NCBI GenBank assembly: GCA_903922535.1
Contig: CAIXUF010000099.1
Location: 1 to 10,208 of the forward strand
From: Candidatus Hydrogenedentota bacterium
GTDB lineage: Bacteria > Hydrogenedentota > Hydrogenedentia > Hydrogenedentiales > CAITNO01
Length of the DNA: 10,208 nt
Direction: 5' to 3'
Below the pieces are notes generated by a model. It was not told where the DNA came from. It made no database searches and saw only the letters and a list, made by a program, of their open reading frames with translations. Within the stretch, counting starts at the first letter, position 1, and each line of letters opens with the position of its first letter. Both the position numbers and the translations under genes were made by a program. Positions 6,815-10,208 of the stretch are shown here, in pieces.

Positions 6815-8401
6815 TTACGCCAGTTCCACAATATCCGCGCCCAGCGCATTTATCTCCGCGGTCCGGTCCACCGTGCCCAGGCGCACCGTGAGTTTCTCCC
6901 GCGTTTCTGAGAGATTCCACAGCAGCACTGCCTTGGCCGTGGGATACCAGGCGCACACCACCGGCTTGTCTTCAATCACATGCGGCACTTCTTTCAACTC
7001 GTCCGCAATCTCATGCTTGAGGGCAAACACGGTGTCGAGCGATTCTTCCATCACGCGTGCGCCGGGACCCTGCGGGCCGGCGATGCGCGACACCCAACGC
7101 GTCTTTTCCGGGAGTTTCTGCGTGGCGGCCTGTTTGGCGTCCGCATCGGACAGGAACACCCATCCCGTCTCAGGCGGCGCATCAACCACCTCGAAGGGCA
7201 CGCCCGACGCGAGGCAGAGGCTGAAGGGTTTGTCGTCGCCCACGTAGCGGCTTGCCTCACCCCAGTAATGCTTGAAAGGCCCCTTGGGCGTGTGTCCCGC
7301 GAGTCGCTCGTGCAGCTTCGTATGGTGGCGCATCGCCGGGCCGAGCACGTCCCAGTGCGCCATGGGAAACGCTGTCAGGCCAGACATGAACATGGTGTTG
7401 CGCACGTCGGCGATGGTCGACACAACCAATTTGGCGGCCATGTTCGCAGCCGACAGCTTGTCCGAGGGATAGGCCGTGGTTTCGCTGTAGGCGAGTTCGG
7501 GCGTGACGAAGCGGCGGTGGAAGAGGCAGGAGTACAACTCGTCCGTCTTGCCCTTGACCGAGCCGAAATCGCCGTCATGGAACATCATCTCGCCCACGCG
7601 CAGCGGCACACCGCGATAGTCTTTTAACCGGATGCCCGCCTTCTCGGAACCGAAATACATGACCATGTTGCCCATCTCGACGGTCGGCGAGGCGGCCTGC
7701 ATTGCGCGGAAACACCCCGTCAACTGGTCGCAGGTATACTCCACCCAGGCGCGCAGGATGGGCGAGAGGTCGCGCCGGTTCACGCAGTCGATGAGTTCAG
7801 CCCACGCGCTTTCCGGATAGCCGCCCTTCTTTAGGAAGTCCGCCTTGTGCTCGTTGCAGAAGCAGCCGCCGATTTGGCCCGGTGACGGGGCCAGCCGGAA
7901 GTCGTCGTCCACAAACACGCGCGACACGCCGCACTTGGCCATTTCCTTCAGCGCGGCGACGTTCTCCTCGGTGGCGGGCTCATGCAGCGACGTGCCCGAA
8001 TAGAGCTTCCCGTCGGGCCGCTGACCGTTGTGCCAGTACTTGGGGCCGGTCAGCGGAAAGTTCCCGCTCGACGAGCCCAGCGCGTCGCCCGGATGGCCGA
8101 GGGGGATGTTGATCATCTGCGCGTCGAGCCCCATGTCCATCGCGCGTTTGCGCCATGCGCACACTTGGTCCAGCGGCACGGGCCAGTGGCCGTAGAAGAA
8201 GCCCGGCACCCACACATGGGTGCCGCCCGCATCCGCGAAGACCTTCAGTCGCTCCGGCTCCTTCTCCAAGGCTTCGATGGAAATGGAAAGATTGTACTGG
8301 CGCTTGCCCGGCGTGGCCGCTAAAGCGGCTGTGCCGGTGAGACAGTATCCCGCGCCAGCCGCGGCACAGGTGCCCAGAAAGGTTCTACGATTAACGCGCA
8401 T
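6815..8401 (-). CDS. Tat-exported protein of unknown function, TIM-barrel (glycosidase-like) appearance
   Basis: The 528-residue product begins with a twin-arginine signal: NRRTFLG at 4-10, a hydrophobic stretch, and a possible cleavage site after ALA at 26-28. I chose ATG 8401 because GGGAG lies 8 nt before it; ATG 8416, overlapping the end of the permease gene, is an alternative that adds five residues. The mature part reads like an alpha/beta barrel: THVWVPGF early, RVFVDDDFRL with D165-D167, GCFCNEHK, GEMMFHD with E271 and YSETTAYP with E307. A beta-sandwich-like C-terminus ends in ADIVELA. The acidic residues at strand ends suggest a glycoside-hydrolase-like enzyme, but no family was identified and the activity is unknown. 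It does not resemble the substrate-binding proteins normally paired with FecCD permeases. It starts 16 bp after the permease, so it is probably in the same operon. Confidence 0.75.
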   Translation of the reverse strand: MRVNRRTFLGTCAAAGAGYCLTGTAALAATPGKRQYNLSISIEALEKEPERLKVFADAGGTHVWVPGFFYGHWPVPLDQVCAWRKRAMDMGLDAQMINIPLGHPGDALGSSSGNFPLTGPKYWHNGQRPDGKLYSGTSLHEPATEENVAALKEMAKCGVSRVFVDDDFRLAPSPGQIGGCFCNEHKADFLKKGGYPESAWAELIDCVNRRDLSPILRAWVEYTCDQLTGCFRAMQAASPTVEMGNMVMYFGSEKAGIRLKDYRGVPLRVGEMMFHDGDFGSVKGKTDELYSCLFHRRFVTPELAYSETTAYPSDKLSAANMAAKLVVSTIADVRNTMFMSGLTAFPMAHWDVLGPAMRHHTKLHERLAGHTPKGPFKHYWGEASRYVGDDKPFSLCLASGVPFEVVDAPPETGWVFLSDADAKQAATQKLPEKTRWVSRIAGPQGPGARVMEESLDTVFALKHEIADELKEVPHVIEDKPVVCAWYPTAKAVLLWNLSETREKLTVRLGTVDRTAEINALGADIVELA

Positions 8402-8417
8402 GGTGAATACTCCCATT

Positions 8418-9413
8418 TCAAATTCCCGCTCTACCACGTCGTCCGCCCAACAGCAGCCACAAGAAGAACGGCCCGCCCAGCAACGCCGTGATGATGCCCA
8501 CGGGAATCTCGACCGGCGCGATTACGGTGCGCGACAGCGCGTCGCAGGCCGTGAGGAACGCGCCGCCGAAGAGCAGCGTTGCCGGGAAGAGCCGCCGGTG
8601 ATCCTGTCCCACCAGCATGCGGCAGATGTGCGGCACCATCATGTCCACAAACCCAATCGGCCCGCACACGGCCACCACGCCGCCGACCGTAACCGACACG
8701 GCCACGAACAGTCCCTGCTTGAACCGGTGCACGTTGAGGCCCCGGCTCATGGCGATGTCCTCGCCCGTGTTGATGAGGTTCAGTTCGTTGGTCAGCAGCG
8801 CGAGTGCCACCACGCCGGTGCCCACGAAGGGCAGCACGTTGAGCGGCGCATCGTAGCCCACCATGCCCAGCCCGCCCATGAGCCAGCGCACCAGCCGGAA
8901 CGAGTCGTGCAGGTTGGCGCTGTACTGGACCGAGAGCAGCATGCTCGACAGGAAGAAACTGAGCGCCACGCCCGCGAGCAGCAGCGTGGACGTGGAGAAG
9001 CCGCCGCGCGCCTTGGTCAGGCCGTAGACCAGCAGGATCGTCATCAGCGCGCCGACGAAGGCGGCGATGGAGGAACCGGGCACGCCCAGTAGCGTGAAGG
9101 CCAGCCCCAGCCGCACGTACACCGCCGCGCCAAAGGCCGCGCCGCTCGACACGCCCAGCGTGTACGGGGTGGCAAGCGGGTTGCGGAAGAGCGCCTGGAA
9201 CGCCATGCCGCAGACGGCCAACCCGGACCCCGCCAGAAACGCGGTGATCGCGCGCGGCACGCGGATGCGCCAAAACACGACCGACTCGGCGGACATGCCG
9301 AAGGGATCAAGCACGGCGGACAGCGGCACGTGGCTCATGCCGACGAACGGCGCGCCCATCAGGCAGGCCAATGCGATTAGGGCCAGCAGCGGCAGCATCC
9401 AGCGGCGCTTCAT
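8418..9413 (-). CDS. FecCD-type ABC transporter permease (iron-siderophore, haem or cobalamin class)
   Basis: This 331-residue membrane protein forms the channel of a type II ABC importer and would work as a homodimer with the ATPase encoded just upstream. Family marks are the conserved RIRVPRA at 49-55, CGMAFQALFRNPLATPYTLG at 68-87 followed by SSGAA, and near the C-terminus GPIGF..MMVPHICR, then DALSR and PVGIITALLGGPFFLWLLL. The family typically has ten membrane helices. Its ATG overlaps the ATPase stop codon by four bases (ATGA, 9410-9413), implying coupled translation. The substrate is not shown by the sequence: FecCD, FhuB, HmuU and BtuC are all similar. A vitamin B12 role would fit the nearby B12-dependent reductase, but this is speculative. 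No substrate-binding protein gene is in the window. Confidence 0.92.
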   Translation of the reverse strand: MKRRWMLPLLALIALACLMGAPFVGMSHVPLSAVLDPFGMSAESVVFWRIRVPRAITAFLAGSGLAVCGMAFQALFRNPLATPYTLGVSSGAAFGAAVYVRLGLAFTLLGVPGSSIAAFVGALMTILLVYGLTKARGGFSTSTLLLAGVALSFFLSSMLLSVQYSANLHDSFRLVRWLMGGLGMVGYDAPLNVLPFVGTGVVALALLTNELNLINTGEDIAMSRGLNVHRFKQGLFVAVSVTVGGVVAVCGPIGFVDMMVPHICRMLVGQDHRRLFPATLLFGGAFLTACDALSRTVIAPVEIPVGIITALLGGPFFLWLLLGGRRGRAGI

Positions 9414-10208
9414 GGCTGCCCCTTGATCGGCACGACGATGGTCGCGCCCGTGTGCGGATGGGTGATGTAGTCGAATTCGGTGTCGTAAATGCCCGACAGC
9501 ATCTCCGGATGCGCGAGCAGTTCTTTCGGCGTGCCGTGGAAGGTGGTGCGTCCCTGCCGCAGCGCCAGCACGCGGTCCCCCGCGAGCGCACCCTGGTTCA
9601 GGTCGTGCGTCACCGACACCACCGTCAGCCCACCCTCGCGGTGGAGCCGCTCCACCAGTTCGAGCACTTCCACCTGATGGCGGTAGTCGAGACAGGTGGT
9701 CGGCTCATCCAGCAGCAGGGCGCGCGGTTCCTGCGCCAGCGCCGCCGCCACAAAGATCTTCTGCCGCTCCCCGCCGCTCAGCGTGTCCATGTTTCGGTCG
9801 GCAAAGGCCGTCACACCCGTGCGCTCCATCGCGTGGTCCACAGCCTCGTTGTCGTGGGCCGTCAGATGCGAGAAGGGGCTCATGTGCGGGTACCGCGCCA
9901 TCAGCATGAACTCGCGCACCGCGAACGGCAGCGAACGGCCCTCGGCCTGCGGCACATAGCTGACCATGCGCGCCAGTTCCCGCTGCGAACAGGCCGCCAG
10001 CGGCCTGCCGAACACGCGGATGGTTCCCGTGACGCCGGGGATCATGCGCATCAGGCTGCGCAGCAGTGTGGTCTTGCCCGCGCCGTTCGGCCCGATGATC
10101 GCCAGCGACTCGCCCTCGGCCACGTCAAACGTGACCTTCTGCAGTATCGCGGTGCCGCCCGCGGTAACCGACAAGCCTTCAATCTGGAATGCTTTACTGG
10201 GAGCGCCG
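9410..10208 (-). CDS. ABC transporter ATPase, FecE/BtuD-like (5' end outside window)
   Basis: This is the cytoplasmic ATPase that drives the FecCD-type permease. It has Walker A GPNGAGKTT (10067-10093), the signature LSGGE (9767-9781), Walker B LLLDEPT (9698-9718) followed by TCLD, and the H-loop VTHD (9602-9613). A TTG at 10172-10174 could be called as the start. However, the frame stays open to the window edge and reads AFQIEGLSVTAGGTAILQ, the normal first strand of such ATPases, with no ATG or GTG in the visible part. The true start is therefore beyond base 10208. About 265 residues are visible, consistent with a nearly complete protein. The stop overlaps the permease start. A binding-protein gene could lie further upstream, outside the window. 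Confidence 0.93.
   Translation of the reverse strand, partial: GAPSKAFQIEGLSVTAGGTAILQKVTFDVAEGESLAIIGPNGAGKTTLLRSLMRMIPGVTGTIRVFGRPLAACSQRELARMVSYVPQAEGRSLPFAVREFMLMARYPHMSPFSHLTAHDNEAVDHAMERTGVTAFADRNMDTLSGGERQKIFVAAALAQEPRALLLDEPTTCLDYRHQVEVLELVERLHREGGLTVVSVTHDLNQGALAGDRVLALRQGRTTFHGTPKELLAHPEMLSGIYDTEFDYITHPHTGATIVVPIKGQP

Noticed and set aside
10172..10174. TTG as the start codon of the ABC ATPase
   Set aside because: The frame is open to the window edge and encodes the expected first beta strand (AFQIEGL) before this codon, so the start lies outside the window.

Overview
The window is about 10.2 kb of bacterial chromosome, GC-rich except for one AT-richer island near 3200-3600. It has ordinary housekeeping gene content and no mobile element, CRISPR array or RNA gene that I could support. 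The organism is probably an environmental, GC-rich bacterium: it has flavin-dependent thymidylate synthase (ThyX), B12-dependent class II ribonucleotide reductase, a sigma-54 regulator of NtrC type and a Tat-exported TIM-barrel-like protein. That mix fits poorly studied lineages of the Planctomycetes or Hydrogenedentota kind, but this placement is a weak inference.

Layout. (1) 1-461, minus strand: 5' part of an NtrC-type sigma-54 regulator whose receiver domain has lost most phosphorylation-pocket residues. (2) 746-3127, plus: a complete ComEC/Rec2 DNA-uptake channel with its C-terminal metallo-beta-lactamase-fold domain. (3) 3128-3785: a 658-bp non-coding region with four sites matching the NrdR box, arranged as two tandem pairs, then a roughly 210-nt leader. 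(4) 3786-4568 thyX and 4639-6711 nrdJ, plus strand, a likely two-gene operon for dTMP and deoxynucleotide synthesis. (5) A hairpin terminator near 6739-6781, shared with the convergent operon. (6) 10208 down to 6815, minus: ATPase (5' end outside the window), FecCD-type permease and a Tat-signal protein, tightly packed.

How they fit together. The most informative region is the thyX-nrdJ control region. NrdR is the ATP-cone repressor of ribonucleotide reductase genes; its boxes normally occur in tandem pairs separated by a whole number of helical turns. Here the pairs have centre spacings of 41 and 32 bp and sit upstream of thyX rather than directly before nrdJ. If both genes are one transcript, dTMP synthesis and ribonucleotide reduction are under a common dNTP-sensing repressor. 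NrdJ needs adenosylcobalamin, and the convergent operon encodes a transporter of the iron-siderophore/haem/cobalamin class, so a B12 supply link is possible but unproven.

Nothing here is clearly a new defence or mobile system. The items worth following are the double NrdR-box architecture, the variant ThyX motif, the C-terminal tail of NrdJ, the degenerate receiver domain, and the Tat protein attached to the ABC transporter operon.
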